Source: Schistocephalus solidus | Lineage: Eukaryota > Platyhelminthes > Cestoda > Diphyllobothriidea > Diphyllobothriidae | DNA length: 64,000 nucleotides | Reading direction: 5' to 3' | NCBI GenBank assembly: GCA_017591395.1 | Contig: WEDG01000327.1 | Coordinates: 146,802 to 210,801, forward strand | Shown: positions 27,201 through 34,560 of the stretch, piece after piece | How the letters are laid out: each line of letters opens with the position of its first letter | How positions within the stretch are numbered: position 1 is the stretch's first letter | Position numbers and translations under genes: made by a program | Notes under the pieces: generated by a model | Seen by the model: the letters and a program-made list of their open reading frames with translations, nothing else | Database searches by the model: none | Told to the model about the DNA's origin: nothing

Positions 27201-30200
27201 GTCCCTCGGGATTTCAAAGACGCGACCATCATCCATCTCTACAAGCGAAAGGGGAACCGGCAACTCTGTGATAACCACAGAGGCATCTCGTTACTCAGCA
27301 TCGCCGGGAAGATCTTCGCCCGTATCCTTCCCAATCGTCTGAACGGTCACCTAGAGCAGGGGTTGCTCCTGGAATGCTTCCGAAGACACAATGGAACAAC
27401 CGACATGATCTTTGCCGCCCGCTTATTACAAGAGAAGTGCCAGGAGATGCGAACTCTCCTTTACACTACCTTCATGGATCTGAAGAAAGCCTTTGTCACG
27501 GTGAATCGCGACGGACTGTGGAAAGTCATGCAGAAATTCGGCTGTCCTGAGCGTTTCACGCACATGGTGCGTCAGCTTCATGTCGGGATGACGGCGCGCG
27601 TCACAGACAACGGGACGGTATCCGAAGCATTCACTGTGACCAACGGAGTGAAGCATGGCTGCTTTCTGGCCCCCACCCTGTTCAGTCTCATGTTCTCTGC
27701 TATGCTGATGGACGCCTACTGTGATAAGCAGCCTGGGATCCGCATCGCCTACAGAACTGATGGGCACCTTCTCAACAGTCGGTGTATGCAGGCATCAACG
27801 CGCGTGTCTACGGCTACAGTCCATAACTTGCTCTTCGCGGACGACTGCGCCCTTAACACCGTGGCGGAGGAGGACATGCGAAGGAGCATGGACCTCTTCG
27901 CCGAAGGCTGCGCCAATTTTGGATTAACAATCAGTACAGCCAAAACGGTTTTCATGCACCAGCCGCCACCCAGCGCGGAATACAATGCTCCCCGAATCAA
28001 TTTCAATGGTGCTCAACTCAAAAATGTGGAAACCTTCGCTTATCTGGGAAGCACGCCGTCATGCAACACAAGAATCGACGACGATGTTGCTCAACGGATC
28101 ACCAAAGCTAGTCAGCGGGCTGCAGGTTTTCACCTGAACATCAAACTGAAGATGTACAAGGCCGTCACCTTGACGACACTCCTTTATGGAGCGGAGACCT
28201 GAACCGTCTGCTCGAACCAAGCCAGAAAGCTTAATCACTTCCATCTCAGCTGCCTCCGCAGAACACTGAAGCTGAGATGGCAAGACAGGATCCCGGCCAC
28301 GGAAGTCCTGGAGCGGACCTGAATCCTCAGCATCCACGTTATGTTGAGGCAAGTGTAATTGCGATGGAGCGGCTACCTGGTGGCCGTTCAACCCTCTTTT
28401 GCGTGAAATCCTGGTGCTTGTGTTTTGGGGGCCAGATCCTGTACGTAGTGCATGTAGATGAGGTCACCAGCAGCTGCCACTTCTTCCATATCAGACAAGT
28501 GACCGGTTCGGACGGTGGTCTGATTGTGGGTGTGGGGGAGAGTGTGAGGTCGACGGCTCAGCGCATGTTCCTCATTAGAAATAATCTGACGCGGTTGGAA
28601 TTATCATGGTGCGCTAAAAGCCGTGGCTGCGAAGGTTGTCAACTGACGGGATAACTCGCACCGCGTTGTCAGCCCAATGTGTGTTTTGTGTGGAGTGGCT
28701 GACTGGCGGGCTGATAATTAGGCTGCAATCGCTCCTTCTTAATGTGGCCTTTATGGCACTACCTCTCAGTTTGGATCTGAGCCGCCGTCTTTTGTGTTGT
28801 CGCGTTCTTTTTGTTGGTGTTGAACCACAGTGCGTTGGCCTGCGACCTCTCCCATCTCCGGTCTTCTTCACAGTGTCTTTAGACCGGGTCCAGATGGGAG
28901 AATGGAACAGAGAGTGAGGTAGATGAAGCGCATGTGTAATCTCACTATAATCCAGCGAGAGTTACCGTCCCTACACTGCACGGTGATTATTGTCTAACAC
29001 GACGGTCGAACTATCCTGTGTGTGACACTCGTTAGAACGGGATGGAGGAAGGCTGGGTCCGCCAGTGCGCTCCAGCTCCTCTCCAGTCGGCTTACCTCAG
29101 GCCTTACAGCAAAGCTGGATAGGTTTGGTCATGTCGTGTCGTTTAAGGCTCTCTTACTGGATTACAACCCCGGCTTAAAAGTTATCTCTCACCCTCAAAA
29201 TTGCCTGACTAATTGCTGCGTTGCCTCGTGATCTGATTTCAATAACCTGGTCGCAGCCTATCTCTTCAACACACCCGGTTCTAGGAGAAGTAGGTTTCTC
29301 GCTCCTTTGGAACAGCAACGAGGAAATCTTAGTCTGAATTGGGAAGTGTCTGAGCCTCGTGCCCGAAAATCCGACTGCATCAATATATAATCTACAGTAA
29401 ATTTGCTATTTCATGAAGTGCATCGAATGGTTACTTTATAAGCACAATTAACAAGTTGAATGATACGATTCTTTATGGATGTGCATTTCACGTTCTTAAA
29501 TAACCTCGTAATTAGAACCTTTTTTAACCGATTAAATTATAAATTTAAGGAGGGCGTTATCTGCTACCAAAGGAGAACAAGAAAAAAATATTTTTATTTA
29601 TCAAATGTATTTGCATGTATCCATTCATTGAAAGTGAATTAGCAAATCGTACTACTCGGGTAGTCATTTTTTCAGTGTAATTTTTTCAGATGGTCAGAAA
29701 GAAGCTCGTTGAAAAGCCGGCATCCTGACGTGCTTGAAATATCTATCAGATTATTCCGCACGATAATCAATTTTATAACCCTACTTCTTTATCATGTTTG
29801 AAAAGAAAACACATTTCAGAAGACCAGTTGGCAAGCGTGCGCGTGCTTTCGATAAATTATCATTGGGCCAGTACATTTATATGGAAACGGGGTAAAAGCT
29901 AAAACATACGATCAATAATGTGCGTCTTTTCATACAAGTGAGTCATATGAATTGGGGGGGGGGGTTTGAGGTAAGAGACAGCTGGGTTGGTGGGGTAGTT
30001 TGATGGGACCCTATAAATCACACGGAAGACTTCGTTGGGGTCGATTAACATTTAACGGGATAGCCCATCTACTGCGTTTACGCCAACACTAGGTTGACTG
30101 GTGCGGAGGGACTGACTGAGCCTTGCTTATACGCGGGACTTCTTCGCTTGTGGGCAGGACACAGTTAGTCTTTGCGCAAAATTCCAGAGAGCGTGAATAT

Positions 30201-31543
30201 TTCCGCATCACAGGCCTACTAACCCAAACCTCAACCCTAAATTTGACCCTTACCTTAACCCCAACCTTAACCAAAACCCCATCGTAACCCTAACACTAAC
30301 TGTAGTCTCTCTGGAAGTTAGCACAAGGCCCTCGAAATAGGGGCAGTGTATATTCTCGTGTCATTCCAACTTGTGAAAATGTCCCAGCGTAGAACGCCAA
30401 GATACGAACAGTCCCTCTGCGTCAGTCTGCCTGTTGTGAGTGTAAATAGGGCATTAATTAATGCCGTTGGTTTTCTTGGATGTCAGAACCGGACTGGTGC
30501 CTAGTTATAAAAACGGTATTTGAGGGGGACACCGTGTTTGCCTACAACCTGCAATCGTATGCCATTTTGTTTTATTGTCATTTCAACAAGACCTCCGAGG
30601 AGATCGATTGATCATCTAGTATGTAGTCACCAGAATGTACATGCACCTGAATGAACCAGGACCGGTCTCTGGGAATTCTTTAGTTTGCTCTCCTCAAGTT
30701 TCGATATTTTCGTAACCAACACGCATGCGTTTGTGCATGTTTAGGTCAGTTTTTCGCTTTCCGTGGATGGAACGGTCAGCGTATACCCTGCAGCCACCTC
30801 CGACACCTCGAACGGATTGAGGAAGCATCAAATGATCTCGGCCGCGAAAAATTGCCCGCGTACTATTGCTTGGTACGAAGCTCATGGACTCCTGGTATAT
30901 CTCGCCGCCCTCCTCCTCCTCCTCCTCGTCCCAAAAAAACCTACCCCTGGTCTGGCTGTAACTACATCATTTGTCCAACTATTTGTCAAAGTCACGCCTA
31001 CTCCGGCCGCTCAGCTAGAAACTGACCTGGCAGCGCTACAGCTTACGCCGACTCAGCTGGCTACTGTCACCCGAGTCGGTATTTTCGCTGGGGCCCCGCT
31101 CACCTTTGACGCTCGGTGGGTGGGCCGGTGTCGACATGCGCTTGGACAACAGTGACGGTCTCGAACTGCGTCTGACAGCGCCTGCGACTCCAGATGTTGA
31201 GTGGCGCGTGCGTTATGTGGAGAGCTGGGTCGTGGCCAGCGCTCGTGTCCTCCGGGAGGCCCGCAGACGCGGAGAAAATGCTGCTTGGAGAAGAGCCGCC
31301 AGGGCGCTTCGACGGCCCTCCGGGCACAGCTTCCAAACCGATAACATAATCTATTCTCCGAAGCCCTGGCCCGCCTGGACAGCTTCAGAAGCCGACCAGT
31401 TGGCTCAGAGCGAACGCGTCGAGGGCTATCACTGGGAACCCGTGGTCTTTGAACCACCTGTAAAGACGGTCCTGTCAGAACTTCTCGACGATCCTTCCGT
31501 CTATCAAATCCGTCCGGATTTCCTCGAGACCACATTGAATTGA
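30..31543 (+). CDS. tenm: Teneurin (Ten-m/Odz), 3' part of gene, about 23 exons
   Basis: Teneurins are type II membrane proteins whose large extracellular part mediates cell adhesion and synapse formation, for example with latrophilins. The exons here spell the family order: EGF-like repeats, a Cys-rich link, a TTR-like domain, the FN plug, an NHL propeller, a long YD-repeat shell, the linker/ABD and a Tox-GHH-like end. The joined exons give roughly 2,600 codons. The N-terminal cytoplasmic part, transmembrane segment and first EGF repeats must lie left of position 1. Exon ends were chosen from GT/AG sites with compatible codon phase and from recalled family sequence. Nearly all joins agree; the join between exons 18 and 19 does not. 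A second copy of the last exon lies at 36524-37320. Family call is firm; individual exon edges and the 19.8-21.8 kb part are less so. Confidence 0.92.
382..531 (+). CDS. tenm: Teneurin exon 2: last EGF-like repeat
   Basis: Reads [13 protein letters not shown] and later CHC and ACQ, a complete EGF-like cysteine pattern, then CNDGRDDD, the usual start of the Cys-rich link after the EGF array. Acceptor CTCTAG and donor GTATGG; phase 1 on both sides. Confidence 0.9.
532..2812. other. Teneurin intron with old repeat, no gene
   Basis: No coding signal is seen. About 1985-2460 matches 16085-16560 (repeat B). The rest, including the short open frames at 1271-1468 and 1575-1898, has no recognisable similarity or splice context. 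Confidence 0.6.
1985..2460 (+). repeat. Interspersed repeat B, copy 1
   Basis: Partner of 16085-16560, same orientation, diverged by substitutions and small indels. Coding content not recognised. Confidence 0.6.
2813..3047 (+). CDS. tenm: Teneurin exon 3: Cys-rich link to TTR-like domain
   Basis: The phase 1 join restores an Asp, giving [17 protein letters not shown]. This acidic DxDxD/CC motif follows the last EGF repeat in all teneurins. It runs on to [13 protein letters not shown], matching the family segment before the TTR-like domain. The donor GTAAGA leaves phase 2. Confidence 0.93.
3132..3251 (+). CDS. tenm: Teneurin exon 4: start of TTR-like domain
   Basis: Encodes [19 protein letters not shown] and TLTDKNGR, the first strands of the carboxypeptidase-regulatory/TTR-like fold: a G-x-V--DGTP-x-G-x-x-V pattern and a T-x-x-NG-x-F turn. 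Phase 2 on both sides, an 84-bp intron before it, donor GTACAT. Confidence 0.92.
3252..5551. other. Teneurin intron, no gene seen
   Basis: 2.3 kb of mixed sequence between exons 4 and 5. Short open frames on both strands lack splice context and recognisable similarity. No structured repeat was identified. Confidence 0.55.
5552..6038 (+). CDS. tenm: Teneurin exon 5: TTR-like end and FN-plug start, Ser/Pro-rich insert
   Basis: Begins [15 protein letters not shown], completing the TTR-like domain, then [12 protein letters not shown], which matches the family's strand leading to the FN plug. About residues 55-135 of the exon are low-complexity Ser/Pro/Ala/Gly sequence absent from vertebrate teneurins. 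The end, around [13 protein letters not shown], matches the family segment starting the plug. Entry phase 2, exit phase 0, donor GTTAAT. Confidence 0.88.
6039..9179. other. Teneurin intron, no gene seen
   Basis: 3.1 kb, partly AT-rich. No coding signal fits the teneurin and no transposon protein is visible. A short A-rich stretch near 8598-8650 repeats a CTTAAAA motif. The frames at 8192-8732 overlap on both strands and look like chance. Confidence 0.55.
9180..9429 (+). CDS. tenm: Teneurin exon 6: FN plug
   Basis: In phase 0 it reads [16 protein letters not shown], then [34 protein letters not shown]. This aligns in order with the vertebrate segment containing the conserved W-D/N-[KR]TD-xYN box. 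Donor GTAAGA after phase 1. Confidence 0.93.
9707..9860 (+). CDS. tenm: Teneurin exon 7: FN plug to NHL
   Basis: Phase 1 entry gives [18 protein letters not shown], the family's GYEYExCPxxIxWEKR box, then [18 protein letters not shown]. Acceptor CTCCAG, donor GTAAGT, exit phase 2. Confidence 0.94.
10126..10359 (+). CDS. tenm: Teneurin exon 8: NHL start
   Basis: Reads [39 protein letters not shown] and [12 protein letters not shown]. The CxxC box and the DG-x-LYVGDF-like blade signature open the teneurin NHL propeller. Exit phase 2 at a GTATGT donor. Confidence 0.92.
10451..10847 (+). CDS. tenm: Teneurin exon 9: NHL propeller
   Basis: A 91-bp intron (10360-10450) is needed because the frame changes between exons 8 and 9; GTATGT...TTCAAG restores it. 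The exon carries [12 protein letters not shown] and [15 protein letters not shown] (blade: Y-xATDP, FLSDSxxRRV), then [24 protein letters not shown], equivalent to the family's L-x-xPRGI step. Exit phase 0 before GTAAGC. Confidence 0.9.
10964..11209 (+). CDS. tenm: Teneurin exon 10: NHL propeller
   Basis: Phase 0: [53 protein letters not shown]. These match the blade pattern I-x-FVDGxxIRR, LLGxxDLxxxxPLSC and PTDLAINPxDNSLYVLDNN. Donor GTAAGC. Confidence 0.92.
11295..12027 (+). CDS. tenm: Teneurin exon 11: NHL end and first YD repeats
   Basis: Begins [21 protein letters not shown], the family's V-x-xVAGRPxxC blade, then [24 protein letters not shown] and [16 protein letters not shown]. It passes into the shell with [22 protein letters not shown] and [14 protein letters not shown], the first YD-type strands. 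Single open frame of 733 bp. Exit phase 1, donor GTAAGT. Confidence 0.95.
12028..12821. other. Teneurin intron, nothing recognised
   Basis: 0.8 kb between exons 11 and 12. The open frame of exon 11 runs 197 bp into it, but the strong GTAAGT and the phase of exon 12 argue for splicing at 12028. Confidence 0.6.
12822..13118 (+). CDS. tenm: Teneurin exon 12: YD-repeat shell
   Basis: The phase 1 join gives [20 protein letters not shown], then [20 protein letters not shown] and [11 protein letters not shown]. This corresponds to the family's LLATKS-xExGWTTFYEYDxxGRL-xNVTFPTG block. Exit phase 1 before GTAATT. Confidence 0.9.
13220..13487 (+). CDS. tenm: Teneurin exon 13: YD-repeat shell
   Basis: Reads [21 protein letters not shown], then [20 protein letters not shown]. 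Placement corresponds to the family segment that follows the first YD block. Conservation is moderate but splice sites and phase (1 in, 2 out, GTGAGT donor) fit both neighbours. Confidence 0.82.
13541..14330 (+). mobile_element. LINE 3' end fragment: last zinc finger plus 3' UTR
   Basis: 13556-13647 encodes [24 protein letters not shown] and a stop, a C2H2 finger like those of the LINE at 51.7-52.6 kb. About 13985-14310 matches the LINE 3' UTR-like sequence at 24380-24720 and 28520-28770. An old insertion inside a teneurin intron. Confidence 0.7.
15121..15245 (+). repeat. Degenerate telomere-like C/A-rich tract
   Basis: A run of CCCTA/CCCAA-type words with many substitutions. It resembles tracts at 30220-30305, 36000-36085 and 60436-60610. 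Confidence 0.4.
16085..16560 (+). repeat. Interspersed repeat B, copy 2
   Basis: Shares many long matching words in the same order with about 1985-2460, for example the stretches around 'ctcactcgatgg', 'agagtcctc' and 'acgcgtggg'. Family not recognised. Confidence 0.6.
16752..17110 (+). mobile_element. LINE zinc-finger fragment fused to 5' monomer sequence
   Basis: 16905-16995 reads [21 protein letters not shown] and PVPGAP, the LINE's C-terminal finger. From about 17005 it switches to the sequence that starts the 5' region of the LINE at 25.5 kb (a CGCGCAAGTCACCG word, then GTGGAGCATA). So the tail of one copy abuts the head of another, or it is a deletion derivative. Confidence 0.65.
17240..18260. 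repeat. Interspersed repeat C, copy 1
   Basis: 17240-17400 resembles 58551-58690, and 17860-18100 resembles 59690-59900, in the same order. Related pieces lie at 29680-29860 and 35464-35640. Family unknown; AT-rich and non-coding as far as I can see. Confidence 0.5.
18323..18548 (+). CDS. tenm: Teneurin exon 14: YD-repeat shell, Arg-rich segment
   Basis: Open for 75 codons with no stop when entered with the phase 2 left by exon 13. It ends in phase 0 at a GTGAGT donor, matching exon 15. It contains [21 protein letters not shown], comparable to the family's FGRRLRVHNRNLLSLDF stretch. Sequence match alone is weak; phase on both sides carries the call. Confidence 0.72.
18648..18901 (+). CDS. 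tenm: Teneurin exon 15: YD-repeat shell
   Basis: Phase 0: [38 protein letters not shown]. This matches the family's [35 protein letters not shown] block. Exit phase 2 before GTATGT. Confidence 0.9.
18992..19136 (+). CDS. tenm: Teneurin exon 16: YD-repeat shell
   Basis: Reads [40 protein letters not shown]. The R-F-x-YD-x-x-x-R-L pattern is a YD repeat. Entry phase 2, exit phase 0; introns of 90 and 85 bp flank it. Confidence 0.9.
19222..19782 (+). CDS. tenm: Teneurin exon 17: YD-repeat shell
   Basis: 187 codons in phase 0 with [43 protein letters not shown] and [12 protein letters not shown]. The last matches the family's RFDYNYDNSFRV strand. A GTGAGT donor follows directly. The frame stays open into the intron until 20019, but the GTGAGT and lack of family match favour splicing. 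Confidence 0.9.
19783..21461. other. Teneurin intron; a coding segment seems to be missing
   Basis: Vertebrate teneurins have about 55 residues between the DNSFR strand and the next recognisable block. No clear exon for this was found. A stretch at about 19888-20010 after a poly-pyrimidine CACAG could be one, but the frames there meet stops. The rest, including the - strand frame 20297-20752, shows nothing recognisable. Confidence 0.5.
21462..21741 (+). CDS. tenm: Teneurin exon 18: YD-repeat shell, frame conflict at its 3' end
   Basis: In the phase left by exon 17 the exon opens after TTTCAG and reads [40 protein letters not shown]. This matches the family's MKEVQYEIF...VQYDNMGR block. Before the GTAAAT donor at 21742 the frame hits TGA at 21735-21737. 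Either the exon ends earlier at a weak donor (GTGCCA at 21722, which can be phased to an AG at 21829), or there is an indel in gene or assembly. Confidence 0.7.
21819..22730 (+). CDS. tenm: Teneurin exon 19: core YD repeats
   Basis: 304 codons in one frame: [89 protein letters not shown], then [16 protein letters not shown]. These are classic YD repeats and the Rhs-like core equivalents (QFFYADxxNPxxVTHLY, CDNIGTPLAVF). Donor GTTCGT is unusual but phase 0 matches exon 20. Confidence 0.96.
22808..23465 (+). CDS. tenm: Teneurin exon 20: end of YD shell and linker
   Basis: Begins [15 protein letters not shown], then [20 protein letters not shown], the family's [36 protein letters not shown] and [18 protein letters not shown] follow. 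Two donors are possible: GTAACC at 23466 (phase 1, fits exon 21) and GTATGC at 23474 (phase 0, eight bases more). I chose 23465 from the phase of exon 21. Confidence 0.9.
23466..23945. other. Teneurin intron with repeat and hammerhead-like relic
   Basis: About 23570-23840 carries repeat sequence shared with 14880-15010, plus a decayed reverse-strand hammerhead-like block at 23765-23845. No coding seen. Confidence 0.5.
23946..24018 (+). CDS. tenm: Teneurin exon 21 (small, probable)
   Basis: Entered in phase 1 after TTTCAG it reads [20 protein letters not shown], and exits in phase 2 before GTGAGT, which fits exon 22. Called from open frame and phase; family similarity in this linker is too weak to confirm. 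Confidence 0.6.
24055..24268 (+). CDS. tenm: Teneurin exon 22: linker/ABD region (probable)
   Basis: Phase 2 entry after GACTAG, 71 codons with no stop, phase 0 exit at GTGAGG. Reads [30 protein letters not shown] and TIRTSGLNQ. The last part compares with the family's LERFDQLYG...CQQAP...SGSVFGKG stretch before the C-terminal module, and the phase joins correctly to the terminal exon. Confidence 0.7.
24380..24640 (+). repeat. LINE 3'-UTR-like repeat copy
   Basis: Matches 28520-28770 and 13985-14310 over most of its length, with shared words around 'gaggtcgacgg', 'cagcgcatgttcctca' and 'gagtggctgactggcgg'. Probably the tail of an upstream copy of the same LINE. Confidence 0.6.
24640..25620 (+). 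repeat. Three tandem LINE 5' monomers, period about 366 bp
   Basis: The marker word CCGGTCTTCTTGACTC recurs at 24711, 25075 and 25443 (spacings 364 and 368). Flanking blocks (AACGGGCCACGTGGTAGATG, GGCACGCC..GGGG, CGCGCAAGTCA..) keep the same order. The array runs straight into the endonuclease frame, like promoter monomers of some mammalian L1s. Confidence 0.75.
25622..26392 (+). pseudogene. LINE APE-type endonuclease domain
   Basis: Residue blocks in order: N-terminal WNIRS, SES catalytic region, [21 protein letters not shown], then [13 protein letters not shown] and a short DHRLVIS. An in-frame stop near 25817 follows YTLF. Nicks target DNA in the intact family; this copy cannot make a full protein. 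Confidence 0.88.
27015..28202 (+). pseudogene. LINE reverse transcriptase domain, 395-codon open part
   Basis: The longest open frame in the window. It contains RT motifs 1 to 7, including [33 protein letters not shown] and LLFADDC. One substitution stands out: FRRHNGTTD follows LLLECF where relatives have ESQCGF. It ends at a TGA right after GAET where Trp would be expected. Confidence 0.9.
28520..29010 (+). repeat. LINE 3' UTR, also similar to the 5' monomers
   Basis: 28520-28770 matches 24380-24640. 28840-29010 matches the monomer block that includes TCTCCGGTCTTCTT and ACGGTCGAACT. The same LINE therefore has related sequence at both ends. Confidence 0.6.
30220..30305 (+). repeat. Degenerate telomere-like tract (also 36000-36085)
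   Basis: Repeated CCCTAA/CCTTAACC-type words, imperfect. Present in both duplication copies. Confidence 0.5.
30745..31543 (+). CDS. tenm: Teneurin terminal exon, copy 1: ABD end and Tox-GHH-like C terminus (frameshifted)
   Basis: The exon starts [15 protein letters not shown], matching the family's GVKFALKDGRVTTDI. It goes through [20 protein letters not shown] and ends with the Tox-GHH-like module: [45 protein letters not shown], then TAA-free reading to TGA at 31541-31543. The upstream frame runs to about 31080 and the module uses the +1 frame. The break coincides with a T run (four T at about 31082; three in copy 2). The module descends from polymorphic-toxin-like folds but acts in teneurins as a C-terminal extracellular part. 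One copy or the other may be the true last exon. Confidence 0.88.
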
Positions 31544-32640
31544 CTACACCTAGTGGTTTCTCCTCTTGAATATTCTCATCTGCCACCCCTCTCCGCCTAC
31601 CCGCCAATCAGAGTTGGTTGAGATATGTTCAAAATCAGATGTGGAGGGGCTGCCTTGGGCTTTATTACTGCTACCCTATACGTCTTCGTTCCCCGCCCTC
31701 TCTCTTCCCTTCGTCACAGGCAGGCATCATGCTCCTTGCTGGGAAGTTGCTCCTTGTTTTTTTCGTCTTCTGCTGTGTGATCTCGCTTCCATGGAAGTAA
31801 ATTAAAGTCCACGTTCTCGTGTCCGCACCTCCCAACACACACAAACACACGCTGGCATCTTAACTCGTGCAGTGTTTCTTTTGCCCGGTGCCACACCTCT
31901 TCCTATTTCTCCCCGCTCTGCGATGTGACATTTGTCTTTCAAAAAAGCAGACCCTGATTCTGGTGAGTTCTTTACAGCGCTGTGTCGAAGACTTCTTCCA
32001 GGCACCAAACTGGTGGGCAAGTGGCATTGGCCTCCACATGCGCTCGTGCCCCCCGATGCCGATGTGTACATCTCCCATCTTCCTTTTTGCTCCCCCCGAG
32101 TCTCTCACCCAGCCTCACCTTTTGCATTTACAACACACCCACACACACACACAAAATTTCTTTTGCAATATCATGACCATCTTGTTATTTTTTTCTTTCT
32201 TTCCTTCCTGCCGTTTCTGCACCCTCGGGGTGTATGATTTCTATCTGACTGTTTGTAAATAAGAAAGAGAATTGTGCTACCTACCGGGATCCTTTTTTGG
32301 CTGATCACGCCCGCATCATCAACCTTTGCGTTATGGCCGTCTCCTCGGCTGAAGGCGGCACGCACGACGCGAACTCGAGTGATTAAATGCTTCAGTTACC
32401 TGCGTGCAGGCGGGTCTATTGAAGGGCTACCCCGCCTTTGATCAAATAAAGGGACAGCTACGCAAGGCGGGTAAAACCTCAGGCCTGAGTTCTCTGTATT
32501 TTGCGCATATTGACTATCAAATTACGTATTCTTCTTGTTGTTGTGACACCAACTTCACACTTAATTGGTCAGTAGTTGTCTGTGTAACCTATAATGTGAG
32601 TCCTTGAGAACTTATAACCTATCAGACGTAATTTCCTTGA
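31544..32640 (+). other. Probable teneurin 3' UTR, copy 1
   Basis: Follows the stop codon. Contains pyrimidine-rich stretches, a short CA repeat near 32128-32152 and an AATAAA at 32445-32450. No coding signal. The UTR end is not determined. Confidence 0.45.
32445..32450 (+). promoter_or_regulatory. tenm: Candidate poly(A) signal AATAAA, copy 1
   Basis: Canonical hexamer about 0.9 kb after the stop codon; conserved at 38221-38226 in copy 2. Candidate only. Confidence 0.4.
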
Positions 32641-34011
32641 TCGGGCGCTCTCAGGCGTGCTAATACAACAGACAGAAAAGCAATCCCGTACATTCTGGGT
32701 CATCCAGATGTCAGATTAATTAGTACACATGAAGCTGGAACCCAGATCCCTGATCTATATAAAGGCATTCTTTTTCTCCAGACGCACTTTCCTACGCTTC
32801 GTATGACTCCGTCAGCAAATCCTCTGATCTCAGCAGTGACCACCGCTGCCGTAGACAGCACCTCTGGATTCTGTGTGGACTAGATCACTCGTCCATGCCA
32901 CTAGGCTTTGGCGTTGATTTACAATCATTGGAGTGTATCCCTTACTCTTATTGTCACAACAGTCACGGAGTCCAAATCAACTTATAAATAACGTAGATCG
33001 ATTTACGCTTTTTCAGGAGGTTTGTCCACTTGCGGTTTGATCCACGGCTGCTCTTTGAAACAGCGTCGGTCGTACGTACTCCATTACCGATTGACAGAGA
33101 ATACCGCCACTTTGAGTTTTTTTGAGTAGAATGAAGGCATGATCAGTGAGCGTCAGTCCCTTGTGATCTCAGGTCTTACTCATAAGAAGAAATTCCTTTG
33201 AATAGAAATTAAAAATTCTTTTCTATATTCCATGTCCAGAGAAGAACTTTGTCCGCGAAGTACGACGAAAGCCTCCGAAAGGGCTATCTCTGCAGTTAGG
33301 ATTGACTATGGCATATCAGGGTCTTCCCAAGTTAAAGCCGTTTGGTAGCATTTAGGGACGGGGGTGGTGTAATATGGCCTGTACCTAGACGACAAGAAAA
33401 AGAAGGGTGAATTTTCGCGTTGAAGTCGTTCTTTCTGATGCGTCCGCCAGGATGTCTATAAATCTAAGGACCAAATGCGAACATAACTGCAACTCCTATT
33501 CTTTGGTAGGAGAATAATACAAAAAGATGAGTGATATTCATATAAATCTGAAGAGCAACGCAGGAAGTGACTGCCTACTCTGTTGTCTAGTAACTATGGC
33601 CTGATGCACTGTTACCAGACCTTAATCAGATCCGGTTATCTATTTGTGGCTATACGCATGTGTCTGTGTCTGACGCATGGAAACCGCTGGTCAGACGCAG
33701 ACGCTGTCAGTAACCATTACTTACTGTTAGGTCTGCCGCACGGCGGATTTGCACTCCTCACCCGCATCGCACTTCTGGAGCGCCGACTCGAAGGATGCGA
33801 TGAAGTCTTCTGGTCGAGCATCTCTCGTGTTGAATTTTGCGTCATAGGATAGAACCGCTAGTTGATGCTGAGTGAGCCGATTGGAGGACAAGTTGGGAAC
33901 CAGGACCCCATCGGAGGAGGGTTGCTTTTTCGGACTGATTTTCTCAAATTTCCCAGACAGCTGGTCATCACGTGACTTGCGGTGACGCCATGCCCTGTCT
34001 AGGATTGCCGT
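32640..34011. other. Spacer, nothing recognised (duplicated at about 38416-39787)
   Basis: No gene, RNA or element recognised. The frame 33583-33852 is kept in both copies, but the copies are too similar for that to mean selection. Confidence 0.5.
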
Positions 34012-34560
34012 TTAGAGGGTTTCCCGTTCGTGCGTCGTAAAGATTTCCTGGCGAGTCGAAGAATGTTGTTCAATCATACGGCGTATTTTGTTAATTCGGA
34101 CATGAAAATCGCGTCTTAGCAGCCTGATCATTCTCTTCTTCAAATCTGCCCTCGTCCGCTGGCATAGGTCAGTGTTCACGGGCGGTCTATATTTGAGGCA
34201 TTTTGGTAAGACGTTCTCGTCAAGGCACCGGTGCAGGAATTTCAGTTGAGCGTAGGTGGATGACTCTCGCCTCGCAAGAGCCTCAAATCTGTATGTCTGT
34301 GCACCCATAGCATAAATTAATATGCGTAAAGATTCGAGGTCCCGATATCTTATCGCGTTCATTATCTCCCGAAGAAGACGAAGAAGAAGAAGAGGGGACA
34401 AGTTCATGAACCAAATTGTATGTGTACTGACGTTTCGAAAGCCTTCTCGCTTCCATCACCAGAGTATCGTGGTTGCTGCTCCTGGTGGCCTTGAGGTAGT
34501 CAGCCTTGCCGCGGGCCTCGTATTATTTCCATGGTGGACGCGTGAACTTTGACCTGCCCA
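34012..34560 (-). mobile_element. PLE 5' fragment: N-terminal region plus pLTR
   Basis: On the - strand, 34407-34012 encodes LKFLHRCLDENVLPKCLKYR, PPVNTD and RLLRRDFHVRINKI. This resembles the N-terminal segment at 51711-51394 (HILHRCLDNYLFQKRL, YRPPTNTS) ahead of PLE RT. Beyond it (34410-34475) lies a hammerhead-like hairpin. Truncated before the RT. Confidence 0.65.

Larger units (their letters stand above)
25622..28392 (+). mobile_element. Non-LTR retrotransposon (LINE), endonuclease + reverse transcriptase, inactive
   Basis: 25622-26392 encodes an APE-type (EEP) endonuclease: [20 protein letters not shown], a DDFNARVG box (normally GDFNA) and a degraded DHRLV end. 27015-28202 encodes RT motifs: [40 protein letters not shown] and the catalytic FADDCAL, then YLGSTPS and LYGAET. 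Stops at about 25817, 26393, 26780, 28201 and 28320, plus frame changes, make it a pseudoelement. It sits in the teneurin intron in gene orientation. RTE/CR1-type affinity is a guess; the LINE class is sure. Confidence 0.9.
24269..30744. other. 6.5-kb last intron of teneurin, filled by a dead LINE and repeats
   Basis: Contents in order: a C-homopolymer (24341-24358), LINE 3'-UTR-like copy, three LINE 5' monomers, LINE body, LINE 3' UTR, repeat C pieces, the left edge of the 5.78-kb duplication at 29675, a G-run near 29955 and a telomere-like tract at 30220-30305. Everything coding here belongs to the LINE. Confidence 0.7.

Noticed and set aside
30745..31543. C-terminal module as a toxin gene
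   Set aside because: The Tox-GHH-like fold is the normal end of animal teneurins; it is spliced to the adhesion protein and is not a separate toxin.
31053..31607. 184-codon frame on the - strand opposite the teneurin terminal exon (also 36845-37384)
   Set aside because: Arg/Ser-rich shadow of the + strand exon, no family signature; the + strand frame matches the teneurin C terminus.
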